Shown here: positions 25,110-42,688 of the stretch, in pieces | Layout: the number at the start of each line of letters is the position of its first letter | Numbering within the stretch: position 1 is the stretch's first letter | Assembly: GCF_901709675.1 (NCBI RefSeq) | Contig: NC_051087.1 | Coordinates: 1,196,001 to 1,260,000, forward strand | Origin: Syngnathus acus | Lineage: Eukaryota; Chordata; Actinopteri; Syngnathiformes; Syngnathidae | Direction of reading: 5' to 3' | Length of the DNA: 64,000 nucleotides | Made by a program: the position numbers and the translations under genes | Notes under the pieces: generated by a model | The model's database searches: none | Told to the model about the DNA's origin: nothing | Seen by the model: only the letters and a program-made list of their open reading frames with translations

Positions 25110-25620
25110 GGAGATCAGTACAATCTTTATTGTCAGTCACACATGTACAACACAATTTAAAAAGTGCTAACTGATAAATAGAATAAAATATTTAAAAAAT
25201 CCAAGCTAAAAACCCACAGAAGAACATACACAGACATAATAATTTACGTTTAGCGGCATTCAATGTAACTTAACGCTGTAGGGTAAAAACTGTTGGCGAA
25301 TCTGCTAGTCTTTGACCTAATTAATCGCCTCTGCCTGACGGCAACAGTTCGAAAAAGGAGTGGCCAGGGTGGGAAGTGTCCTTCAGAATGTTCTGTGTTG
25401 TTTTGAGACAGCGGGTTCTGTGAAGGTCTTCCAGTGTGGTGAGAGGGCAGCCAATGATCTTCTGTGCTGTGTTGATGACCCATTGGAGCTTTTTCCTCTG
25501 AGCAGCAGTGCAGCTGGAGTACCAAACACATATACAGTACGTTAAAGTGCTTTCTGTGGAGCAGCGATAGAAGGACACCAGCAGTCTTTGTGTAATGCTG
25601 TGTTACGGGCTCCCACAGCC
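25110..25620 (-). mobile_element. LINE 3' fragment with reverse-transcriptase C-terminus
   Basis: On the minus strand 25321-25578 encodes SFYRCSTESTLTYCICVWYS...SSCTAAQRKKLQWVI...HPGHSFFELLPSGRGD, the C-terminal end of a fish non-LTR retrotransposon RT ORF. It is followed by the tail around 25110-25160 (ACAATAAAGATTGTACTGAT-type end). The fragment is 5'-truncated and stops abruptly at the 3' UTR of receptor copy B. Confidence 0.8.
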
Positions 25621-25682
25621 TTGTCTCCATCGCCCATGTCCAACTTAAAGTTCACTATGTTCTCATGGACACAGTCGTAATT

Positions 25683-28600
25683 TCAGCCCCAGCACCCTTT
25701 CCCCTCCTCGTCCTCCTCCACCTTCAGTTCTTCTTGTTCCACTTCCTGCACTTCGTCCTCCTGGGGCAGAGGAGAATCAAGAAACTGGACTCCTCCACTG
25801 AGATGAGCTGGACCCTCAAACTGTGGTGGCCGGTGCCACCGTTGGCCCTGCAGCAGCCCACTTGAGCATGCGAAGCAACTTTGAATCCAATTAATCCAAT
25901 TTTGGCAACAAGCAGACACTTGAGGAAAGAGAGGTTCCTTGGGGGCCTTGGCCAGCCGCCTCCACACCAGCACCACCGCGCAGATGAGCAGCCCCGCCAC
26001 CACCAGGACTCTGGTCAGCACGACGAGCAGCGGCACGCGCCCCGACGAGCGCTTTACGCAAGCGCGGCCAGACGGTCCGAACTCCAGCCGGCCTCCCCCC
26101 GAGTCGCTCACCCATCCCGTCAGCGTGACGCACTCGGCGGAACCCGGCGGGAAGGTCACGTTTGCCCGGCACACGTTCTGATGTGGGTGGCAGGAATTCT
26201 CCACCGCCCTCTAAAAGGAGCCAAGGTAACGCCGTTAACGTGCGGCATCGTGTGTGTTGTCATCACGTGTGATGTCATAACGTGTGACGGAAATATTTGA
26301 TGAATTTAAAATCAGTGAAAAAAAAAACTAGAATGTTTCTTTTCGGTTTAAACATTAAAACATAGGAGCAAGATAATTTAAAAATCCCCAGTAACAAAAA
26401 TATCCAATTACCGCTAACCCCCTAAAAGAAAAAAAAAAGTCATAAAGTCAAATACTTCAGATAATGTTGGTGTGAAAAAAATATTTCCTTCAATATGTTT
26501 TTTGACTAATTTGCCGATTCATTGGTTCTCGGAATTGTATTTTTGCCAAATATCAGAATGGGCATCTGCCAATTGTGTTCTTACAGAGTCATACGTAGCA
26601 TTGAATCTGAAAGTGGCGGCCCCCCTTGTGGCAAGGCGCAGTTGCGGGTTCTGGTGCAACGGGTTGCGGAAGCTGACAATGACGCTCCCGTCGTCCGCCT
26701 TCACGTCCACGTCAGGAAAGGCCAACTTGCCTGAGCCGCAAAAAACAAAGCAAAATCTGTCGATTCATCGGTAAACCGAATCATTTGATAAATGAGCGAC
26801 GGTAGGCTACTCACATTTGACCTCGGCCAGCTTGACGCTGTTGTACGTGAAGGTGGTGGAGATTTGGGGGGACGAACGTCCGTCGGGTACCACGGCGGCC
26901 ACGCCGACGTAGTGCACATCCATGGCGCTCTCCAACGACTCCCACACCCGAGCGGTTATACAATTGTAGAAGTGCTCTTGCACCGCATTTCGTTCGGGCT
27001 TACTCTTGGAGTTGCCCACATCGACCAGAAAGCGGACATGGGCTTCCTCGCCGTACTGCCAGTGCACGGTACCCTGAGTGTCCGTGCAATTCACCGTCAC
27101 GTTGGTGGGCGGAGCTAAAGGCACGTCTGGAAAAAGAAGTGAGTTACACCTGCCTAGTTTTGTATATATAATTCTTAACAACTTCTTATCAACTCGCTCT
27201 TTTATCGACATAAAAGTTCTCAGTTCAGGTCAACACAGTTACTTGACACAAAGATGCCGTCAAAGCACTACTTTTGCCTAAGTGAAGCTCCTCAATTCAC
27301 CTTGACATTCCTTGCAGCAAGATGCAACAAGATGGCGGCAAAGCACTACTTTTGTACTAACACAATTCAACTCTCCTCAACATTAATGACTACTTTGACA
27401 GATTTCAACTCTTCAAGGTCCAAGGTCAACATAGTCCCTGGATGGCGGTGCAAATTATTTTCTTGTGTCGGCTGTGTGATCATTTGAGAGCAAAGTCGGA
27501 GAAGCAATTCTTCTATTGTGTTCAATTGTACCGAATGGTTTATTGCAGGCAAAACAAGGTGTGTGCGTGTTCGACATTTTAGCAGACGAACGTTGGACTA
27601 TACCAGGGGTCCACAAACTTTTTCCTGTGAGGGCCACATAACTTTTCCCTTCTCTGATGGGGGGCCGGTGTCAGTTTGTAACAGAAAAAGTGTGACGATC
27701 GTAGGGGAGCTTAAAAAATGTACTGTTTTCCAGAAAGCCACACACAACCAAATAACGGTTATTTAATAACCCTTTCCAGGTTCTTTACAGAAAAAAAGTC
27801 AGGAAACAAATAATAACACTATTAATGAAATAAATAATAACTAAATAACCCTCTCTGAGTTCTTCACAGAAAAAACAGGAAATAAATAATAACCAAATAA
27901 CTCTCCCTGGGTTCCTCATAGAAAAAAAAGCCATGGAACATTAACTTTCTGTTGTGCCATGCACAATCTTAACAGATAAAAGTTCAACTCAGTTGTCAGA
28001 GCAGAATCTCTCTGACACATATGAGCAGTCTCTTAAAGTTAAAGATTAAAAAGATTAAAGTCCCAATGATCGTCACACACACACCTGGGTGCGGTGAAAT
28101 TTGTCCTCTGCATTTAACCCATCCCCGTGTGATTTTAATCCATCCCCTGGGGGAGAGGGGAGCAGTGAGCAGCAGCGGTGCCGCGCTCGGGAATCAGTTG
28201 GTGATTTAACCCCCCAACTCCAACCCTTAATGCTGAGTGCCAAGCAGGGAGGAAATGGGTCCCATTTTTATAGTCTTTGGTATGACCCGGCCGGGGTTTG
28301 AACCCACAACCTTCCAGTCTCAGGGCGGACACTCTACCACTAGGCCACTGAGCTGGTGAGTTCTTGTGTTCCTTCCTTATAATCATTTTGTAGGTTCCAG
28401 TAGGCTTGTAGACACCGCTGTCTTTTTTGTTAAAGTTTGCTAGTGCGTCATAGTCTGGAGTAAAATTTGTTGTGGCAATTCTTAGGCGAGATCCGAAGTG
28501 TTGGTCCGTTTACCTCGATCTGTGACGGGTTGATGTTGACGTTCATGTGGCTGAACGTCACGTCGCGTACGTCGAGCCAAATTGGCCACTCTCTTTTAAA

Positions 28601-29516
28601 CGCTCGGCACTGTGTCCACCTTGCTCTTCCTTGGGCGACTCATTTTAATGGAAGGATTCCAGGGGAAGGTTTGTGGGTGGCTTTAGCGCAAAACTGCATC
28701 TGAAAGCTCAGCGCGCGAATTACAAAAATGCTGTCGTCACAGCCCACGCTCTAAATTCGGGACTGATACAAATAGAGCGCGAGTGCACCATGTCCGTACT
28801 ACTGAGTACGTACACGCACTTGTGAGTGTGCACCGCGCTTTCTGACACGGCTTCCGGTAGTAAATGCGCAGGCGAGCGCTTCCCCATCTACTGGGGAAAC
28901 GCAGTCATTGCAGGGAAAATGACCAAAAAAAAAGTTTAATAATACAATTTGTTCAGGGTTGGCGGGCCGGATTAAACGGTCCCGTGGGCCGTATCCCGTT
29001 TGGTGACCCCTGGACTATACAATATATCAGGTTGGGCCACTGAGTCACCCAAACACTTTACCTTATCCACACAACTCACTCACATATACATTCACGTTGA
29101 TGCTCATAGCTCTATTTATAAATGAATATTGTGTATCATGTGTACAAAAAAAACTTTGGCTCGTGATCCCATAGAGTTGGGCAAACTGGACAAACGAGAT
29201 TCCAAATGTTACATTTCAAATGAACACATGCGACCCAACATGGGCGATGGGGTTGGGGAAAAAAACAGAATTAAAAAAATCTTTTTAATCATGAAATCTG
29301 TCATGTTTACATGTCGATATTTATCATTGAAGTATATGAAAATACTTGGTAACAGTGATTAACGATTTTAAAGTGTGCGGCACAAGATATTATAAAATGT
29401 TGAGAAACAATTCAAAGAGAAATAAGATGTGGAGTCAACTCACCGGCAAGCTGTTGGACAAGCGCGCATTCCAACAGCATCAGGAGGGCAGTCGTAAACG
29501 CGACAATGGCAGGCAT
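25683..29516 (-). CDS. Interferon-gamma receptor 1-like receptor, copy B (shortened tail)
   Basis: A tandem duplicate of copy A. Minus-strand exons: 29444-29516 (signal peptide MPAIVAFTTALLMLLECALV), 26815-27126, 26585-26730 and 25683-26210, giving 352 residues with intact splice sites and frame. Ectodomain and membrane span match copy A closely. The tail differs. After APKEPL the frame is shifted relative to copy A, replacing the LPKC JAK1-like box with FPQVSACC, and frame returns further on. A TGA at 25683-25685 then ends the protein just before the Tyr-Asp-x-x-His motif, which remains only as untranslated sequence. Intron 1 holds a 1.4-kb hAT element. It could be a membrane decoy receptor or an early pseudogene. 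Confidence 0.8.
27604..29012. mobile_element. Non-autonomous hAT element, 1409 bp, with 8-bp target-site duplication
   Basis: Terminal inverted repeats CAGGGGTCCACAAACT and, inverted at the other end, CAGGGGTCACCAAACG. Both sides are flanked by GACTATAC (27596-27603 and 29013-29020), the 8-bp duplication typical of hAT transposons. The interior holds 60-70 bp tandem repeats (about 27760-27930) and a nested SINE but no transposase ORF. It lies in intron 1 of receptor copy B. The unoccupied site is preserved in copy A at 21974-21981. Confidence 0.93.
28015..28352 (-). mobile_element. tRNA-derived SINE nested in the hAT element
   Basis: Read on the minus strand from about 28352, it starts with an RNA polymerase III promoter: an A-box-like GCCTAGTGGTAGAGTGTCC and a B box GGGTTCAAACCCC. 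A body of about 250 bp and an A/T-rich tail (about 28030-28060 on the plus strand) follow. This is the architecture of a common teleost tRNA-SINE. It was inserted after the hAT element. Confidence 0.85.
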
Positions 29517-31020
29517 CGCAAGCGTTGTCACTCAATCCAAAATCGGAGCGCCCAAGCAGATGTCCTGACTCCTCCTGACCTCTCGAATCAAAGTTTTAGA
29601 AGGGAAAAATCCGCTGCCGAAATCACGTTAACACGGACCCGCCCTCAGCCGCCGTAAACATCCAATCACTGTGAGTATGCAAATGAGGCAAGCCGCTGCC
29701 AGACGTGAGTATTTGTGCAGTCAAATGAGGAAATAGTTTTTTTACCCACTGGGAGTGTTTCTCAAGTCACAAGCGCTGTACACTGCATCTAAGACTGAGG
29801 ACAAATGAGCGGTGTCTGCCGGACCCCTACGTGGAGGGAAGCGAAAGATAGACCATGAGAGGTCCATAACGAGTAACTTGGATATGGATGAATTTGTGAG
29901 AGTTTTTGCACAAGGAAATAGGAGACTGGTGTTGTAGAGTGGAGTGGGGAGAAAAAATAGTGAGAAAGGAGGAGATTTTAGTTATTAAGTTGCTAATAAA
30001 AAAATACATTAAAAAAAAGTTATGTGTTATATGTTCTGCTCTGTAACTGTTATGTTGTACAAATTAGTTCCCTAACTATTTTGTTGTCGAGTGGGGAGAA
30101 AAAAGAATGAGAAAGGAGGAGATTTTAGTTATTAAGTTGCTAATAAAAAAATACATTAAAAAAAGAAGAAAAAGTTATGTTAAATGTTCTGTTCTGTAAC
30201 TGTTGTGTTGTACAAATCAGTTCCCTAACTATTTTGAGTTATTAGCTAATAAATAAAAAATTATAAATGTTTCTGTTTTTATAAATTAGTTTGAGAACTT
30301 GATGTTTGATGATTTTATTTTCATAAGACTTCCTTTCAGTTTTGTAAATATTGATGATAGTGACAAGTCTTTCCTTTAGCTTGAAATGATTTTAAGAATT
30401 AGGCCATCCAGTTAAGATGAATGTTATGTTGTTGAAAATGGTTATTGCTTGGTTGTTGAAATCTGGATGAAGGGTATTATTTTACTTTTCATTTATTTAT
30501 TTCATTTATTTTTCAGTTCCTTCCCTCAGTTTCTTGCATGACGTCACAGCCACTTTCAAATTAAAACTAGAAATGTGAAGAATACAGATTGAAAACATGC
30601 GATTTAACAGTCAAATGAAAAAAAACGACCCATAGAATTCAAACGATGATAAAAATGTTCTGGAATTAAAAGTAAGAAAAACAAATTGAAATAAATGAAC
30701 ATGATTGTAATAAAACGTATGTGGTCTTTTTTTTTTCAAAACACTAACACTTTTTATTTGACAAATGAAGCAATGTCTTAAAGCAAATAAACATTTAATA
30801 CCTCTGGATTATTTAGTTGATTTGTGGCCATTAAGAATAAACATAAATTGACATTTGGGGACAACACACATACGCACAATTCTTCATTTTGTGCCCCACA
30901 ATAGAAAAAGTGTCTGATTGTGAATAATGATGTTGTGGAGTACATACACAGTTAATGATTGACACGAAAACGGTTTAGTAGCATCTATTTTTGTTCTTTA
31001 AATCTCATTAGGAGACTAGA
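29517..31020. other. 5' flank of receptor copy B and inserted sequence
   Basis: About 30537-30618 matches the copy A upstream block at about 22943-23020, so the DNA between that block and exon 1 was inserted in copy B or lost in copy A. It includes an imperfect tandem duplication of about 149 bp (about 29942-30088 and 30090-30235) sharing GGAGGAGATTTTAGTTATTA. No gene is supported. Confidence 0.5.
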
Positions 31021-31072
31021 CTGTGGGTGGGTGTGAGCGCGTGTGGGGAGCATCGCTTTTCGTCATCCGTTC

Positions 31073-31082
31073 GCGCATGCGC
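31073..31082. promoter_or_regulatory. NRF1-like palindrome GCGCATGCGC
   Basis: A perfect core of the vertebrate NRF1 promoter motif (TGCGCATGCGCA). It sits about 100 bp upstream of the orphan ATG exon at 31185, in a locally GC-rich stretch. Confidence 0.5.
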
Positions 31083-31184
31083 AGCTCTCTATTTCTCCTT
31101 CTGTCAAGGTGTCATTCTTGGTGGCGGGAAGGAGGACGCGGCCTTCATCTTTATCATCGTCGTGGTCGTCTGCGCTGAAGAACC

Positions 31185-31238
31185 ATGTTGACGCTGCTGA
31201 CCTCCATGTATCTGGTGGCCCGTGCCATTTCGTCGCAG
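31185..31238 (+). CDS. Possible orphan first exon encoding a signal peptide
   Basis: ATG opens an 18-codon reading, MLTLLTSMYLVARAISSQ, that looks like a secretory signal peptide. It ends exactly at a strong CAG|GTGAGT donor. An NRF1-like site lies upstream. I could find no following exon before mdh1 (31240-32780), so the gene may be broken, may splice further than I can follow, or may not exist. Confidence 0.3.
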
Positions 31239-32300
31239 GTGAGTCCCACGGTCCGTGAACGCGATACACCGACAGTGCTGCAATCACGGGCACGGTTCAC
31301 GAAGTTGCTACTGCCGTTTACAGATTAGGGTGCCGGACCATGAATGCATCATTTTTTCTTTTTTTTCTTTTTTTTGCACATGCACCGGTGCTTTCCCCGT
31401 GACGTCACAAGGTGAACTTACCCAAACGAGACTCCCTGGTGGTCTTGTGTCGACACCGTGAGTTCGATTCCCGCATGTGAATGTGTGTGTGACACACAAA
31501 AAAATACTTCTTGGTATTGCGTCTCTTGGTTTCCGAAAAGATAAAGAATGTTTGTATTTGGATTCAATTGAATGGAACTATATAAGGATGACATAGAAAA
31601 TGGTTGCATCTGTTCTCGGAAAACTGGGCTTGCATTAAGATCAGATCAGACGGTGCTTGTTTAACGATCTGGCAGACATTCCCGTTGAACTTTTGATCCT
31701 AGTTTGTAAAGTGTCTGGAGTGGACTATGTTTCTTTAGGTTTGGATTTGAACCATCTGATGCGAGATTGCAAGACACATTACAAACAATTCTCCACTTCC
31801 CGTTTTCAAGAGGAAAATTAAAGATAATTGAAAAATTATTTATTTAAGGTTCTTAAATCATGTTAAGTACATGAAAGCCGCTCAGCACAGACACGCTCTT
31901 ACAATTCATATGACTCTCTTACAACACAATTACTATTTATTATTTTCAAAATGATTTATTCCGATTTTCTTTCACTTGGAACTTACTTGAAAACTTCATA
32001 TAAATTCTGATCATTTTCTACGCGTGAATTTGGCTCCGTACTTTGACCAGCCGTCCTGCAGTCCTAATAATAGCCACAGGATGTCGCTAATGGAATATGG
32101 ATTAAAAGAAAAAGAAAAATTATAGCAAATGAATGAACTATAGCTATGGAATTATTTTCCTAGCATGCAATCATGCTAGTAATAGTGTAATAAGTGAGTA
32201 AAAAACAACAACGTATACCGTATTCTAAGCTTTTCATTTCGATGAAACCATACGTTGTATAAACTATTATTATTATTATTATTAAGAAGAAGAATAAGAA
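31239..32300. other. Intergenic with duplicated flank
   Basis: About 31850-32245 is a diverged copy of about 23040-23460 (shared CATATGACTCTCTTACAACA and TGATCATTTTCTACGCGT), marking the far edge of the receptor duplication. No gene seen. Confidence 0.55.
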
Positions 32301-32303
32301 GAA

Positions 32304-32420
32304 TAAGAATAGATCTTTATTGTCATTGTCACACATGTACAACGAAATTTAAAAAGTGCCAACCGATCAGTGCATGAAATAAAAATAAATAAATAGAATA
32401 AATAGAATAAAAAGATAAAA
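32304..32420 (-). mobile_element. LINE 3'-tail fragment
   Basis: AGATCTTTATTGTCATTGTC followed by ACACATGTACAACGAAATTT is the reversed 3' end of the same LINE family seen at 25.1 and 37.8 kb. No coding part is left. Confidence 0.75.
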
Positions 32421-32436
32421 AAGATACTATTATTAA

Positions 32437-32440
<4 letters not shown>

Positions 32441-32494
<54 letters not shown>

Positions 32495-32503
32495 TATTAT
32501 TAT
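32441..32503. repeat. (TTA)n trinucleotide repeat
   Basis: An almost uninterrupted ATT/TTA run next to the LINE tail. Confidence 0.95.
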
Positions 32504-32787
32504 GACTGAATTTGCATGTCTAGTTACATTTCCTGGTCACGAGCCTTGTTCGGAGCAGTGAGCGCGGGAAGGGTGGCGCGATGCCTCATGGGACTTTGAG
32601 TCGCTTTTGCGGAGGCTGGCAGGCGTTGACTCCGTTGAAGGACTACAAGTCCCACACGTCACGCGTGAGGAAGGAGGTGGCCTCGCCAGAGGTGACCCCC
32701 AAGCCTCCAAGCACAAGCGGCTGAGTCTTCCTCCATCCTCTCCTCGCTCCTCTTGCTCGCTCGTCCTCGCTCGTCTCCTCGTCCAAG

Positions 32788-36426
<3,639 letters not shown>

Positions 36427-36616
36427 CTGAGACCAGTCGACCCCGCTTGCCACCTTTGCTCTCGGCTGTGAAGACCGACAAACCCGCGTGTCCCGCCATC
36501 ACCCGCACTGTCCCAGTGTGTGTGTGTGTGTTTGTTTTTGTTGTCCTCAGGCATTTCAAAGCTGTCAATCATCACAACCTGGCGTTGGCCAAAGCACTCA
36601 TAAGCAACAAAAGAAT

Positions 36617-36622
36617 AATAAA
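36617..36622 (+). promoter_or_regulatory. Probable polyadenylation signal of mdh1
   Basis: AATAAA about 190 bp beyond the mdh1 stop. Confidence 0.6.
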
Positions 36623-37798
36623 CCCATCAGGCTGAACGACAAAACACTTTTAATCGTTGTGATGTATTCAAAGTGAGACAGAACATTTCTAAAAAGTTCT
36701 TGACGGTTGGGTTTTGTCTCAACGCTTGCGATTGAGATTACTCGGGATTTGACAACCAGGCAAGCGTAAACAATCGGCTCTGACATTAAAGACTCCAAAA
36801 CACTCAATAAATCAGACTGCAAAACTCTACAAACGACCTTCATTTATAGAAACGTACGTCAAGAGGTTGACAGCAAAGTTGACCCAATCAGCACTAACGC
36901 CTGCTTAAGGTTAATTTGTTAAAGCCGAATATAAACTAATGGTACTCATAAACTTTGTTGGAATTGTAATTGTCAAATTCTAATTTGTTTTATAATTGAA
37001 TAGGCAAACATCCGGCACCCGTGATTGACAGGAAAATCTGACCAAACAAGTCTGGCCAGACTGTAAACTTCCGTGACGTTAGAAATTGGAAGGGGCGTGG
37101 TCGCCTGAAGGCTAAGCTAGGCGGCTATTTGGGCTAGCTCCCAGGAAAATGCTCGCTGAGCCAAATTTGGCCCATAAAAGCCAACTTTTGTGTGGCGCTG
37201 GACTGAGTTAGTTTTGGAAGGCGACAGAGTTGACGTGTTGGCTTTTCTGAACCTGACTCGCTTCTTCTAGTCTTGAGGTGAGCACGTCGTCTGTCAAGCG
37301 TTGAATGCGCGTGCGAACTCGTGCGTGTCTTGTTGCATTCATAGAAGCGCAAATGCATTTCAATTCCATCCAAAAGCAAACGTGCACGTTTTAGATGAAT
37401 AATGATTAAGAATCTTATCATTAATAATAACTATTATGTAAACGGTTCAAACTTGTTGCACAAAATTGTCCGAAACAGATAAACTGTGGACATTTGATTG
37501 TTAAGAGTATTTGATCAATTGGTGTTTGAAATGATTATCGATGTAGAAACGGATAATAGTTTAGTTCTATGTTTGAACTACAACGCTAACCCAGTCGAAA
37601 TGTCAACTTCAAGCTCACGTTACAACACGTTTTTGTTTTTTTCAACATCAAAACAAATAGCGTACACTTCTGTTCCATCAGGAGGGGGGAAAAAACACCC
37701 AGAGGAAAAAAAAAAGACAAAAAAAAGTACAAAACCAAAGCGGAGTAGTGTGAATGAAGGAATCAAAATAAATAGAGATTTAGTTTTCTTTCTTTTTA
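36623..37798. other. Intergenic, mdh1 to ugp2 (left part)
   Basis: Unique-looking AT-rich sequence. A GC-richer patch with CAATCAG and GGGGCGTGG words near 37030-37140 and a possible donor near 37275 (CTTGAGGTGAGC) could be a non-coding first exon of ugp2. That is a guess. Confidence 0.35.
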
Positions 37799-37912
37799 GA
37801 ATAGAATAGATCTTTATTGTCATTGTCACACATGTACAACGAAATTTAAAAAGTGCCAACCGATCAGTGCATAAAATAAAAAATAAATAGAATAAAAAGA
37901 ATAAAAAAAAAT
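37799..37912 (-). mobile_element. LINE 3'-tail fragment
   Basis: For about 65 bp this is virtually identical to the tail at 32304 (AGATCTTTATTGTCATTGTC, then GTGCCAACCGATCAGTGCAT), so the two copies are probably recent insertions of one family. Confidence 0.75.
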
Positions 37913-38049
37913 AATTTTCTTTTTTTTACAAGAAAAACGGTACATCAAGCATTATTATTATTGTTTGTGTCTGTGCCCAACGATATCTTTTTAACCATAA
38001 AAATACATTTTCAGTATTTTATGATTGGAAAGAATCTCAAAGTAAACTT

Positions 38050-38205
38050 CCATCCATCCATTATCCGTACCACTCGTCCCCCACACTGGAGCCAGCTGTC
38101 AGTAGGCGGGGGACACCCTGAACCGGTTGCCAGCCAATCACAGGGCACACAGAGATGAACGACCATCCGCACTCGCATTCTCATCTACAGGCAATTTGCC
38201 GTAAA
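38050..38205. repeat. Abundant teleost interspersed repeat fragment
   Basis: CCATCCATCCATTATCCGTA, then GCCAGCCAATCACAGGGCAC and CTACAGGCAATTT, matches a very common fish dispersed repeat that I know by sight but cannot assign to a family. Confidence 0.6.
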
Positions 38206-38423
38206 ATGACATTTGCCGGCCTCATCGGCAACCCTTTACATACAAAGAACGAAGCCTTTATCTCGCTACGTGTAATTGGCTGGCGCGCTTGTGGGCGGGG
38301 CTGTCAGTCAGCGTTCTGAGGATGAGGGGGATGAAGACTTTGCCACTTGTGAGGGACGCACTCACTGGGTCGCTTCTGCGTGCATGAGCTTTAAAACCAC
38401 CGTGTGACGCCGTGTCTGCCTTG

Positions 38424-41456
<3,033 letters not shown>

Positions 41457-41592
41457 CTAAAAGGGGACGGCGACGAAAACGAAAAACCAAAAGTGTTCTT
41501 CTTCATGTTGATGTCTGACCCACAAGCGGGAATCGTTCAAGCCTTTTTGGTCATCAAACTGTTACTGTCCGCAACTGTGAGATTTTGAGGTC

Positions 41593-41598
41593 AATAAA
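41593..41598 (+). promoter_or_regulatory. Probable polyadenylation signal of ugp2
   Basis: AATAAA about 135 bp after the ugp2 stop. Confidence 0.6.
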
Positions 41599-41819
41599 TG
41601 AAAAGTCTATATGGTCTGCCTGAGGCTCTTTTTTGTGAAAGCAAGCACTATATGTGAAGACCTAAAACAGGCAATGCTTATCAATACCAAAATGTGAGAT
41701 GGCAATTTAGGAATCGCGAAAAGGCGGAGGTTGTCCGACTGGTGTGATTCCGTGCATGTCCAGCAGGCGGCAGCAAAGCGCCCGGCGAATCACCCGTCAG
41801 AACAAAACGCCGCTGGCCG

Positions 41820-41946
41820 TTTAGCAGTGCGCGATGGTCGGCAGAACGCTAGTAGCGGTTGGTGTTCTCAGTGGGTCCTCGCTAGTTAGTGTGATGGTGA
41901 GGAGCAAAGGAAACAACGTCGGCTGCTGTGCCGCTTCTGACGACAG
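41820..41946 (+). promoter_or_regulatory. Probable non-coding first exon / promoter of vps54
   Basis: A GC-rich block ending in CGACAG|GTAAGCG, a good donor, sits 740 bp upstream of the vps54 start codon. The start-codon exon is preceded by an acceptor (CGTGCAG), so a 5' untranslated exon must exist. The intron between them (41947-42680) holds no other feature I can name. Confidence 0.45.
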
Positions 41947-42688
41947 GTAAGCGAGGGAGATGCACCAAGCCCGCGATTTGGTTTTGTTGGTTGGATTGCG
42001 TGTTTTGCTGACTGGCTGATTGGCTCTCAGCGTAGCTTGACTTAGCTTAGCAGCTAACCTGCTAGCGTCAGTGTACGTGGAACCGCCGAGTCTAATTAGC
42101 CTTAGCGTTAGCTCGGCCGTCTGACATTACAGCGGTGAAATCAAACATGGACGTTGCTCGTCTTTGTGTTGCCACCAAGTCAGAGTTTGTGTCGTAGCGT
42201 CTGCTGCGGGTCAGCGAGAGCTCCGCTGTCAACGCCGATGCTAATGCTAAAGCTACGAGCGTCAGTCACAGCTGCTCGTCCGGATTGACAACTCAGCCTT
42301 CAATTCACAAATTCTCCAACTTGCGCAGAGTTGCCAAAGAAGTTGCACGAGCCCCTCTTAAATTTATGAGATTAGATTAGATTAAACTTTACTCATGTCA
42401 CAGGTGCAATGGGACATTGACTTACAGTTGACTCCATTTTCTCAAATAACAAGCCAGCACTTTTATTTTTGTCTTGTTTTGCTTTTTCTTAGTGCAAGCA
42501 AGCGTCAGTTAGGCCCTTCTTCAAGTGAATTTTTTTCATTAAAAAACAAAACAAAAAAACAATAAGTCCCTTAGCATGTGGGCAAGGAGAGCCACCACTG
42601 CTGTTTAATGTAAGAGACAACACAATGGCACTTGGAAGGCATTGCCCATGTTTAACGCGTGCTCTCCCCTTCGTGCAGCTAGCTGGTG

